A stretch of DNA of 64,000 nt from UBA1402 sp964488495 (GTDB taxonomy: Bacteria; Bacteroidota; Bacteroidia; Bacteroidales; UBA1402). Shown one piece after another: positions 19,564 through 26,949 of the stretch; within the stretch, counting starts at the first letter, position 1; every line of letters starts with the position of its first letter. Where the stretch lies: contig CAZAUQ010000001.1 of assembly GCA_964488495.1 (NCBI GenBank), forward strand, positions 62,001 to 126,000. The letters run 5' to 3'. A model generated the notes under the pieces. The model was not told where the DNA came from. It was given only the letters and a program-made list of their open reading frames with translations, and did no database searches. The translations under genes and the position numbers were made by a program.

Positions 19564-21703
19564 GCTGCGCCCCCAGGTAATAAGTTCGCCCCTGATAATG
19601 CGTATAAGCGATAATACTTGAATAATCGGGCGAATAAAGACAGGCTTTTTGGTTTTTGCGGTTCAGGATGTTGCTCAGGGTGGCAAAGAGTACCAGCCGA
19701 CGTTGGTTTTTCCCGAATATCACCTGGTTCAGGCTTACATCCAACCTGAAATATGGTTCATATCTTTGAGAATTATAAACTCCGTATTGAGGTTCAAACG
19801 CATAGGCTTCTGCTACATAACGACTGCTTTCCACAGGCGTATAACGTAAGCCCGTTCTGTATACTCCGCTGCAGGAAAGGCTTAGCAAGTGTTTGCCGGT
19901 ATAATTGAAATAGGCTTTAAGAAAACAGGGCAAGTCGTTTTCTGCTTTATGCCAACTGCTGTCGGCTTTGATGCAGGCTTTTAGCAAAGTGTAAGAGAAG
20001 GACGCCCGAAACCTGCTCCATTCGTATTCTGCCGAGCATTCCAGCCCCCTGATTTCTCTCTGAACTATTTTCATCCTGTATTCAGGGCCGTAATAAGAGG
20101 GCGACTCTTCTTGCTTACAATAAGCAGCAGCCTGAATAAACAGCTGCTCTCCCTCGTAGGTATACTCCAGCGACAATTGTCGTGATGTTTGCAGCGAAAA
20201 GCGAGTGTAGCGGTAAACAGGATAAAAGCAGGCACGGTAGTTCCCGCCGCTGAGCAGTAAACTGTGTCTTTCCTCAAACTTCTTTCTTAGATTAACCTGA
20301 TAAGAAAGGTATGCAGGTAATTTGTCCGACAGGATTTTTTTTCTTATTCCAATTCCCAGATTGATTTGTCCGGGCAGTTGCAGTTTGGTGTAGACTACAG
20401 CTTCGGGAATAAAGTATGTGATGCTTGTATCCTGATGCAGCATGGGTACAGAGTCGGACATGGAATAAGCATAAGAAGGTTTATCGGTTTTGAAATCCAG
20501 AGATAAATATTCAGTCGCAAGTCCTGTTTGTAATAAAAGAAAATCGAGGGGAAGAAATTTTAGATTCAGTGAAGTTTTCCATTCCCGTTCTTTTTGAACC
20601 GACTGCAAAATGCCTAAGCCAAAATCAGACCTGCTCAGATTATTGCCCGTATTTAGTTCAAGGTAACAGCAACCTTTGTGCCAGCCCAGATTTAAAACAT
20701 TGAATTGTCTGATCTTTTGGGCTGTTGTGGTCACTTTTTTGCCAAAAGCATAGTCTTCGGCACGAAAACTCTCGCTGATGCCGTAGCTATAAAGATTAAT
20801 AAAAGCAGCCTCTTTTTTCCATCTGAAATTCAGGCCAACATCGTCGGTGCGAAAAGCTTTGATCTTGTTACCCCCGGGATTGAAAAACAAATAGGGTTCC
20901 GAAAACAGATGATTGGCGTAGCATTGAACGAAAGCTTCCTTACCTAATTTTTGTGCCCTGAACAGTCCGGCATTAGCCATCGAAACAGCCAACTGTGTTT
21001 CGTTCTTTTCAATTTCATTGCAGGTGTTTATCTCTACCAGGCCTGAGAGTGCGTTTGCCCTGCTCAGCGGAGGATTCCCTGCGTAAACAGTCATATCTCC
21101 GATCAATTCGGTATTGAAGAGACTGAAATTGCCCATGCCGCTCAGTTGGGTATTACGTACTGGTGACGTAATACTTATCCCGTTGAGCAGCACCTGAGCA
21201 GACGAGGCCGGGCTGCCCCGTAATTCCGGATTGGCATTTTCGGCAGTGTTGCTCGAAGCTGGTAAAAAACTTAGGGCTTTAAGCGGATCTCCATCCGAAA
21301 CGGGAGAAAGATATATGTCCATTTTATCTACTTTCTGCAAAGAAAACTCTTCGCTAAGCCTGGGATTGTGTTCTATAATGGCAGCATTTAGCATACGGTT
21401 GTCTTCCTGTAGTTTGAGTTCCGAAAAGGAAGAAGTAAGGCTTTTCAAGGGGATGTTCAAAGGCTTGTATCCTACAAAAAAGAGGAACAGGCTGTCGTCT
21501 GTTGCCGTATCCGGTATTTCCAGACTGAAGTAACCTTTGGTGTCGGAGTAGCAGCAACAATTTTCCTGTTGTTTTAAACAAACAAGAACAGAAAACAGGC
21601 CGTTTCCGTGTTGATCACATACCCGGCCTTCGAGCAGAGAACCGGCCTGAATAAAAAAAGGGAAAAAACAGGCAAAGCTCAGGATAAAAAGAAGTTTGAC
21701 CAT
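19553..21703 (-). CDS. TonB-dependent receptor-like outer-membrane protein of the TOMM cluster
   Basis: Outer-membrane beta-barrel protein of 716 residues. Signal peptide (MVKLLFILSFACFFPFFIQA), a carboxypeptidase-regulatory-like beta domain (LLEGRVCDQHGNGLFSVLV...GYFSLEIP, about 22-105), a plug domain (DPLKALSFLPASSNTAENAN through GLVEIN, about 125-235), then barrel strands to the terminal aromatic YYLGAQLSF. It lacks an obvious SusC-type N-terminus and no SusD partner follows. The start was set at 21703, where a signal peptide begins; an upstream extension to 21844 lies inside the previous gene. It overlaps the M50 protease gene by 25 nt and is the last gene of the cluster. It may import, export or confer resistance to the modified peptide; that role is inference only. 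Confidence 0.85.
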   Translation of the reverse strand: MVKLLFILSFACFFPFFIQAGSLLEGRVCDQHGNGLFSVLVCLKQQENCCCYSDTKGYFSLEIPDTATDDSLFLFFVGYKPLNIPLKSLTSSFSELKLQEDNRMLNAAIIEHNPRLSEEFSLQKVDKMDIYLSPVSDGDPLKALSFLPASSNTAENANPELRGSPASSAQVLLNGISITSPVRNTQLSGMGNFSLFNTELIGDMTVYAGNPPLSRANALSGLVEINTCNEIEKNETQLAVSMANAGLFRAQKLGKEAFVQCYANHLFSEPYLFFNPGGNKIKAFRTDDVGLNFRWKKEAAFINLYSYGISESFRAEDYAFGKKVTTTAQKIRQFNVLNLGWHKGCCYLELNTGNNLSRSDFGLGILQSVQKEREWKTSLNLKFLPLDFLLLQTGLATEYLSLDFKTDKPSYAYSMSDSVPMLHQDTSITYFIPEAVVYTKLQLPGQINLGIGIRKKILSDKLPAYLSYQVNLRKKFEERHSLLLSGGNYRACFYPVYRYTRFSLQTSRQLSLEYTYEGEQLFIQAAAYCKQEESPSYYGPEYRMKIVQREIRGLECSAEYEWSRFRASFSYTLLKACIKADSSWHKAENDLPCFLKAYFNYTGKHLLSLSCSGVYRTGLRYTPVESSRYVAEAYAFEPQYGVYNSQRYEPYFRLDVSLNQVIFGKNQRRLVLFATLSNILNRKNQKACLYSPDYSSIIAYTHYQGRTYYLGAQLSF

Positions 21704-22842
21704 ATTGGGAATGTCATTAAAGCCGCAATCATAAACCAATACAGACTGATATTGATGCAGGCAATCAAAAAATAAAGTAAATACCCAAAATGCTTCAGTG
21801 ATATTTTTTCTGTGAAAGGATGTTTTATACAGCCTTTGAAACATTCGTAAGAATCACCAAACAAGCGTTCTTCGCCAATCAGGTCTTCAAACACATAATA
21901 GCCGTCGGTACCCGGGAAAAACACATTCAGATTGCTAAACAATTGAACCACATAATAATAAAACAGGCATGCTGTAAGCAAGGCAAACACATCGGTTTGG
22001 TGATAATGGGATAAAATGTTGAGCAACAAAAGCATGATCAGGATATCCATCAGAATTCCGGCCAGGCTGAGTTTAATTTTTTGCCGCTTATCATGCCAGA
22101 GTTGCACTTGCTCTATATGGGTAAACATGACCGGAAAAACAAGAAACATAAGCCCGAGGCCCATGCTGTTGCTTCTTCCTCCGTAACGCTTATAGCAAAG
22201 ATAATGTCCGCTTTCGTGGATGAACAGGCAGGTAAAAATACTCATTACCAAAAGCAGAAAAAAACGAAGAACCGGTATGTGAATCATTCCGAAACCGGAA
22301 AATCGTATTTCTGCACCCGGCAACAGCAATAAGCTACTCAATAAAACCATTATCAATATATAAAGTGGCAGCAACTTCTTTTGAAGTCGTTCTGAAAGAG
22401 CCATTTTACACAAGACGGTATTACTGAGGTCCAGAGAACATAATTTGTAAAAACGCAAATCACCTTTACACTCCGCTATGAGCGTCATTCTGAATAATTT
22501 CCCTATTATTCCTAAGAAACGGACAAAAAGGAAATAAGCCGTTATTTTTAAGCCGGAACTACCCCCGTGGGTCTTTCTAATGTTATCCGACCGTATGAGC
22601 AAGCCAAGATGGCGGGCTTTGTGGGTAAGTGCATCAAACAACTCTCTTTCAATACGGTAATCTTGCATACGACGGCAGACCATCTCATAATCATTGTCAA
22701 GGCTATAACAATGCAAAAAATTGAATTCGGCTTCGGACAAACTTACTAAAGCGCCGTTGTTGTCGTTTTTCAGGATCAATTCTGAAGCTTTTTTTTCAAA
22801 GATCAAAAAATCTTCGTTCCATTGCCAGACTGTTGTTTCCAT
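21679..22842 (-). CDS. M50-family (site-2-like) membrane metalloprotease of the TOMM cluster
   Basis: Integral membrane protein of 387 residues. The N-terminal 110 residues are soluble, followed by repeated hydrophobic segments. The zinc motif HESGH (in CLFIHESGHYLCYKRYGG) and the distal metal ligand in NVFFPGTDGYYVFEDL, a variant of the usual NPxxDG, identify a site-2-protease-like enzyme. M50 homologues occur in many RiPP clusters, and this one is a candidate for leader removal or self-protection. It starts 7 nt after sagB and overlaps the receptor gene by 25 nt, so it is clearly co-transcribed. Confidence 0.85.
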   Translation of the reverse strand: METTVWQWNEDFLIFEKKASELILKNDNNGALVSLSEAEFNFLHCYSLDNDYEMVCRRMQDYRIERELFDALTHKARHLGLLIRSDNIRKTHGGSSGLKITAYFLFVRFLGIIGKLFRMTLIAECKGDLRFYKLCSLDLSNTVLCKMALSERLQKKLLPLYILIMVLLSSLLLLPGAEIRFSGFGMIHIPVLRFFLLLVMSIFTCLFIHESGHYLCYKRYGGRSNSMGLGLMFLVFPVMFTHIEQVQLWHDKRQKIKLSLAGILMDILIMLLLLNILSHYHQTDVFALLTACLFYYYVVQLFSNLNVFFPGTDGYYVFEDLIGEERLFGDSYECFKGCIKHPFTEKISLKHFGYLLYFLIACINISLYWFMIAALMTFPIWSNFFLS

Positions 22843-22849
22843 AATCCTT

Positions 22850-23665
22850 TTATTTACCTATAAACATTCCGAGCAAAGCACTTTCGTTGGGTTGTTTAAA
22901 ACCCAGGAAATCATTCAGATGCTGATCGAGGTAACCACCTATGGCACAGCAGCTCAGTCCGTTGGTTACTGCCGACAAATGCAGATTCTGACAGAGGGCT
23001 CCCACGTCCATCAACACAAAACGTAAACCCCGGTCGCCGTATTTACAGGAACATCTGTTCAATACCCCTCCAAAAACAACGATGCCGGAAATCATATCAA
23101 GATTCCAGGAACCGAGCACTGCTTCGGGAAAGCATTTTCTCAATTGACGCAAAAAGAGTTTTTTGTCGGCTGCAGACTTCAAAATTTCCAAGGCTTCTTC
23201 GTGGGGATTATATACATAAATTCCTCTTGGCAAGCCGATGGTATTCAGATTGATATAGTACAAATCTACCGGATACAGGGCACCGCCCGAAGGGATACTT
23301 CTGCGCGACAAATGATGACTGTGTTTATCGAAGCGTTCGGTAATAAAATAGGAACTGAGCAGCAAGTTGGCCAGTTCTTCCAGCCTGATGTGCTGCTGAA
23401 AGGAACGGCTGCTTTTACGTCTGATCTGGATACTTCTTAAATCCAGGCTTTCTTTGTTAAACGCAGCGTTAAGCTTAATTCTTTCCGTAGTTCCTCTTTC
23501 CAGTGTATGAGCAATAATTTGCCGGCTGTAGTAGGGAATGTTCATGATACTTTGAATCCGTTGGGCATTTTCCAGCTGATTAAAAGAAGTCATGGAAGAA
23601 CTTTGCATAAAATCCAGTGCGTACTGGCTCAGTCCCTGGTCGTAAAAAAGGTTGGCAACATCCAT
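22850..23665 (-). CDS. SagB-type FMN-dependent azoline dehydrogenase
   Basis: Nitroreductase-fold flavoenzyme of 271 residues that oxidises thiazolines/oxazolines to thiazoles/oxazoles in TOMM biosynthesis. Diagnostic segments are KSSRSFQQHIRLEELANLL, RRSIPSGGALYPVDLYYI, and YGDRGLRFVLMDVGALCQNL, which are typical of SagB/McbC rather than of ordinary nitroreductases. The FMN-binding Arg/Ser pairs and the Lys/Tyr region appear intact. It sits 5 nt after the TPR gene and 7 nt before the M50 gene. Together with the YcaO protein and Cys-rich precursor it predicts aromatic azoles in the product. Confidence 0.93.
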   Translation of the reverse strand: MDVANLFYDQGLSQYALDFMQSSSMTSFNQLENAQRIQSIMNIPYYSRQIIAHTLERGTTERIKLNAAFNKESLDLRSIQIRRKSSRSFQQHIRLEELANLLLSSYFITERFDKHSHHLSRRSIPSGGALYPVDLYYINLNTIGLPRGIYVYNPHEEALEILKSAADKKLFLRQLRKCFPEAVLGSWNLDMISGIVVFGGVLNRCSCKYGDRGLRFVLMDVGALCQNLHLSAVTNGLSCCAIGGYLDQHLNDFLGFKQPNESALLGMFIGK

Positions 23666-23670
23666 GGCTT

Positions 23671-24387
23671 CTACTTGAATTGAAGGATTCTGGGATCATT
23701 GGGGTAAAGTTTCATAGCCTCGGCAAACAAGAGCCTGGCCTTTTCCATATCCTTGCGGCAATAATGATCCAGTAAATAATAATAGGCATCGTTTTTGCCC
23801 CAGGAGGGATCGTTGGGATTGTCGCTGTATTTGTCCCGGAGTGAAATGGCTTTCAAAAAGAGCCCTTCGAATTGGGTTTTCCCTCCGTAAACAGACGGCG
23901 TATAAAAATCCCGGATGCCCAAAGCCAGGTAAGCCCTAAGGTTTTTCGGATCCATATCGATGGCTTTTTGAGCGTATTTTTTGGCTTCTCCGCTTACAAA
24001 GGGAATTTTGATGGTAGCAATAAATGCCACGCTGTAATTTTTGAGGATAGATAATAAAGCGTAGTCCTCCGATTCTTTGTTCTTGATTCTATTCAGGCAA
24101 TGAAGGGCTTCAGATAATTCGATTCGGGCGGTTTTCTGAAATTCATCCGCCGGATTTGACTGGGCACACAGTGACTTTTTGTACCTGCCATAGGCTGTCC
24201 AGTAATTCAGGTAGCGATTGTTTGAATTTTTGTTCTCCAGATGAAGTGCATTGATAATTTGATCGATTTCTTCCATCCTGCCGGTTTTGAAATAATGAAT
24301 AAATGCGGTGTCGATTTCTGTTTGCAAGCATCGGGCCTGCAGAGGTAATACAGCTGCTAACAAAGGCAGCAAAAAGATATTTTTCAT
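23671..24387 (-). CDS. Secreted TPR-like protein of the TOMM cluster
   Basis: Protein of 238 residues with a signal peptide (MKNIFLLPLLAAVLPLQA) and TPR-like helices, clearest at AKKYAQKAIDMDPKNLRAYLALGIRDFY and at KARLLFAEAMKLYPNDPRI. No catalytic motif is visible. It lies between the YcaO gene (10 nt) and sagB (5 nt). A periplasmic scaffold protein inside a cluster whose last gene is an outer-membrane receptor suggests a step outside the cytoplasm, such as handling of the peptide for export or immunity. Function not recognised beyond this. Confidence 0.8.
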   Translation of the reverse strand: MKNIFLLPLLAAVLPLQARCLQTEIDTAFIHYFKTGRMEEIDQIINALHLENKNSNNRYLNYWTAYGRYKKSLCAQSNPADEFQKTARIELSEALHCLNRIKNKESEDYALLSILKNYSVAFIATIKIPFVSGEAKKYAQKAIDMDPKNLRAYLALGIRDFYTPSVYGGKTQFEGLFLKAISLRDKYSDNPNDPSWGKNDAYYYLLDHYCRKDMEKARLLFAEAMKLYPNDPRILQFK

Positions 24388-24397
24388 ACGTAGATGT

Positions 24398-25702
24398 TTA
24401 AGGAAAAGGATGAGGATAAGTTGTGAATAAGGCCTGATTGCCGTTGAGGCAATATCCCAAAAAAGGCCAGTTGTGATTGCCTGTCAGCAAAGACCAACCG
24501 GGAGTTACTACCCGAAAAATTTTGTATTGCAACTCTTCTGCGTCCACTGGGCTGATGTCTTTGTACACAAGGTGTTTAAGTCCGACTTTTCTAAGTTCTT
24601 CTACAGTAAATTCCCGGCATTTGTTGTCGGGATCGGCACGATAAATTGTTTTGTCGCCCGAATCAAAACGAGCAGCCTCTCTGAGTATGGGCGCTTCTTT
24701 TCTGAATTGGGGATATTGATTGTAAAAATGGAAATGCTTGTCGAAGTCGTCAATTTGGTTAAGATCGGGTTCGTCAGGTAATAAATGCTTTTCACCCAGA
24801 CTGATGGCATATTCAATGCCCTGATAAGCTTCCAGGCAGGCTTTGATCAGAGCCTGAGTTTTGTTGAAACGCGCTGCACAGCCCAGTGACTGATAAATCT
24901 TGTTCTTGTAGCGGAAATAGAGAAAGACCACTATACATTCTACAGGAGAAAAAGCTGCCAGGTCAAAACACTTGAGTAGAACAGCCGGATTCTGAAAGAG
25001 CCGGCAAATCGTTTTGTTTTTGTGATAATGCTGCAAGATGAGTTTTGTTGTGTAAGAACGAAATGGCAGAGCATCCTGGTGATACCAGAANNNNNNNNNN
25101 NNNNNNNNNNNNNNNNNNNNNNNNNNNNNNNNNNNNNNNNNNNNNNNNNNNNNNNNNNNNNNNNNNNNNNNNNNNNNNNNNNNNNNNNNNAGAGGCCCCA
25201 AAGTAAGAGTGCTGGGCGAGAACTCGACATACAGGATGGGAATCATACTTTTGTAGCTCCTGTACGAAAGATCCTGCAGCAGTGAATAGTGGTCAAAAAC
25301 CGGGCTGATCGCTAAAATTAGTTGCAAGCCCTGTATATGACAGTCCTCGTTCACGGAGACAACGTTCAGATCAAAAAGCTCAGTTTTCAGGTCGGTTTCC
25401 AAATGAGTAAAAACATCCTTGTTACCGTAGAAACCAATCTTTTTAGTTTGTTTTTTACGCTCGCATTCTCTATAGATCAGATTGTTGCTAAGTAAAAATT
25501 TCACAATTTCCGAAAACTCTGTTTTACTGACATTTTCAGATTGAAAATCTTCCAGTGAGGCTGCACTGCGAAGGTGTTTCAAGACCTCAATTATTTTATG
25601 GTTGGCCTTACTTTGGATCTTTATAAGATTGCCATCAGAACGCTTGCAGTAAATGGCATCTTTACATTCCCAGATGTCCATATTGTGTATTTTGATTTTC
25701 AT
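24398..25702 (-). CDS. Fused C-D TOMM cyclodehydratase (E1-like + YcaO), interrupted by gap
   Basis: ATP-dependent cyclodehydratase that converts Cys (and possibly Ser/Thr) of the precursor core to azolines. The N-terminal 80 residues look like a winged-helix leader-binding domain, followed by an E1-like region (KKIGFYGNKDVF, LQLILAISPVFDHY). After the gap comes the YcaO part: AFSPVECIVVFLYFR, SLGCAARFNKTQALIKACLE and the ExxxQ-like EAYQG. The protein ends YPHPFP, an exact PxPxP terminus as in TOMM-type YcaO enzymes. The 401 readable codons are short for a fused C-D protein; perhaps 200-350 codons, including the first YcaO ATP motif, lie in the gap. It is 104 nt after the precursor gene. Confidence 0.88.
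   Translation of the reverse strand: MKIKIHNMDIWECKDAIYCKRSDGNLIKIQSKANHKIIEVLKHLRSAASLEDFQSENVSKTEFSEIVKFLLSNNLIYRECERKKQTKKIGFYGNKDVFTHLETDLKTELFDLNVVSVNEDCHIQGLQLILAISPVFDHYSLLQDLSYRSYKSMIPILYVEFSPSTLTLGPXXXXXXXXXXXXXXXXXXXXXXXXXXXXXXXXXXFWYHQDALPFRSYTTKLILQHYHKNKTICRLFQNPAVLLKCFDLAAFSPVECIVVFLYFRYKNKIYQSLGCAARFNKTQALIKACLEAYQGIEYAISLGEKHLLPDEPDLNQIDDFDKHFHFYNQYPQFRKEAPILREAARFDSGDKTIYRADPDNKCREFTVEELRKVGLKHLVYKDISPVDAEELQYKIFRVVTPGWSLLTGNHNWPFLGYCLNGNQALFTTYPHPFP
25091..25190. other. Assembly gap (100 N) inside the YcaO gene
   Basis: Exactly 100 N. The protein on either side lacks the middle of the E1-like domain and the first half of the YcaO domain, so the true missing sequence must be far longer than 100 nt. 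Confidence 0.95.
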
Positions 25703-25726
25703 GGTATTAAGAATTTTGGTTGTTTA

Positions 25727-25765
25727 GGAGAGCCGCTCATAAGCATAACCCCTGAGCGTCTCTCC
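25727..25765 (-). promoter_or_regulatory. Stem-loop between TOMM precursor and biosynthetic genes
   Basis: Arms 25727-25739 and 25753-25765 pair over 13 positions with one mismatch, around a 13-nt loop. There is no U-tract after the stem on the transcribed strand, so it is not a classical terminator. It may stabilise or partly terminate the precursor message so that peptide exceeds enzyme, as the terminator after sagA does in the streptolysin S operon. Confidence 0.6.
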
Positions 25766-25806
25766 TTTATACTAAGCCTGAATCAAAAACAACAGATTGG
25801 TTAAAC

Positions 25807-26010
25807 CTAGATGTTCTTGTTTGTACTTAAGGATTCACCAAGATCTCCCGGTGCGGTTACTGTGGAGGTTCCGCCACTGCCCTCGCCGGTGCCAAAGCAA
25901 CAGGAACAGCAACAGGTGCAGCAACACATTCCGGGAAGGTTGCGTTCGGTCAGCATCAGAGGAGCGGAGCGATCTTCCACTACCTTCATAGTCATTTCAA
26001 GTGTTTTCAT
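25807..26010 (-). CDS. Streptolysin S-like TOMM precursor peptide
   Basis: A 67-residue precursor. The leader (1-28) ends LTERNLPGM. The core begins CCCTCCCSCC (residues 29-38, eight Cys with Thr32 and Ser36) followed by FGTGEGSGGTSTVT and a tail ending NKNI. This closely resembles the SagA arrangement of streptolysin S: a Pro-Gly end of the leader, a contiguous Cys/Thr core ending CCF, then a Gly/Ser/Thr-rich tail. No classical FxxxB recognition motif is present in the leader. It is the first gene of the operon, 104 nt before the YcaO gene. In-frame ATGs at residues 6 and 8 are alternative starts. The Cys-rich block and context make this a precursor with high probability; the mature structure is unknown. 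Confidence 0.9.
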   Translation of the reverse strand: MKTLEMTMKVVEDRSAPLMLTERNLPGMCCCTCCCSCCFGTGEGSGGTSTVTAPGDLGESLSTNKNI

Positions 26011-26081
26011 GATGTGTAGAGTTTATATGATATGGCCTACTCTTTATTGGCTTTTCGGCTATCTCCAAGATTAATCCGATG

Positions 26082-26112
26082 CAAAATAAAAGCAAATAAA
26101 ACATCTATCAAA
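26082..26112 (-). promoter_or_regulatory. Candidate promoter of the TOMM operon
   Basis: On the minus strand TTTG (26109-26112), a 19-nt spacer and TTATTTTG (26082-26089), one mismatch from TAnnTTTG. It would start a transcript with a leader of about 65 nt before the precursor ATG at 26010. It lies directly after the terminator of the preceding gene. Confidence 0.35.
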
Positions 26113-26169
26113 ATATAAAATAAACATTAACACAGAAAGAACAAAGAATTAACATTAAACATAAAGGCA

Positions 26170-26198
26170 TAAAAAAACCGGAGTAAATTACCCCGGTT
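26170..26198 (-). terminator. Rho-independent terminator of the corrinoid protein gene
   Basis: On the minus strand a stem AACCGGGGTA/TACTCCGGTT (10 bp with one G-U, 3-nt loop) runs directly into seven T, 22 nt after the stop of the corrinoid gene. It separates that operon from the TOMM cluster. Confidence 0.8.
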
Positions 26199-26219
26199 AA
26201 TACTATAATATAAAGTCAG

Positions 26220-26888
26220 TTATGCTACCAGTGTCGTCAGAATCTCCGTTAAGCCCTGAGGATCGGGAGTGTAATAGTTTGCGCCGATTTGTTTGCAAAA
26301 CTCATTGTTCACCGGAGCTCCTCCCACAAAGGTGATTGTTTGGGGCGAGGCTTGTTTGATGGCTTTATTTATTTCCTCCATGCTTACCATGGTGGTGGTC
26401 AACAAAGCGGACATGCCTACAAAAGCGCCCGGGTGAGCTTCGATGGCTTCGATGAATTTATCGGCCGGAACATCAACGCCCAGATCGATTACTTCGAAAC
26501 CGCTGCCTTCGACCATCATGCTGACCAGATTTTTGCCTATGTCGTGCAAGTCGCCTTTGACGGTGCCAATAATAAAGGTGCCTTTGCGTTTCACCGCGCC
26601 GGAGCTGAAAAAGGGCTTCAGGTGATTCATGGCCGTGCTCATAGCTCTGGCAGACATCAGCACCTGAGGCACGAATACTTTGTTTTCCCTGAATTTTACC
26701 CCGATTTTTCCCATGCCGACGATCAATCCTTTGGTCAGGATGTCGTTGGGAGCTACACCTTGTTCCAATGCCTTTTTAGTATATTCATCAGCGCCTTCCT
26801 GGCCTCTCATATCGGGAGGGTAGGGCGAGGCCAGGTTGATTTTACCGTATTCAACGCAATAAGCGATTTTATCCAAAAGTTCTTCCAT
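26220..26888 (-). CDS. Corrinoid (B12-binding) methyltransferase protein
   Basis: Methyl carrier of 222 residues, similar to MtaC/MtbC/MttC corrinoid proteins. The N-terminal helical cap (MEELLDKIAYCVEYGKIN ... GMGKIGVKFRENKVFVPQVL) is followed by the cobalamin domain with the DxHxxG motif in GTVKGDLHDIGKN, then VIDLGVDVP, MSALLTTTM and FVGGAPVN. It accepts a methyl group on cobalt and passes it on, probably to the partner in the adjacent URO-D-family gene. The ATG at 26888 matches the normal N-terminus; a TTG-started extension to 26927 is less likely. It is 61 nt downstream of the methyltransferase gene and is followed by a terminator. Confidence 0.9.
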   Translation of the reverse strand: MEELLDKIAYCVEYGKINLASPYPPDMRGQEGADEYTKKALEQGVAPNDILTKGLIVGMGKIGVKFRENKVFVPQVLMSARAMSTAMNHLKPFFSSGAVKRKGTFIIGTVKGDLHDIGKNLVSMMVEGSGFEVIDLGVDVPADKFIEAIEAHPGAFVGMSALLTTTMVSMEEINKAIKQASPQTITFVGGAPVNNEFCKQIGANYYTPDPQGLTEILTTLVA

Positions 26889-26949
26889 GTTGTTGTTATT
26901 AAAATAATGTCTGATAACAGACTGCAAAATAAATCAATTTTCGGGGGCT

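Noticed and set aside
19553..21703. SusC-type glycan importer
   Set aside because: Short for SusC, no SusD gene beside it, and overlaps the TOMM protease gene.
25797..26074. Plus-strand open frames opposite the precursor gene, rich in Pro and Gln
   Set aside because: They are reverse-strand images of the Cys codons; no promoter or leader, and the minus-strand reading has clear TOMM precursor features.
26889..26949. Cobalamin riboswitch before the corrinoid protein gene
   Set aside because: Only about 60 nt are available and no B12-box-like conserved sequence was seen; the region upstream of the URO-D gene is also too short.
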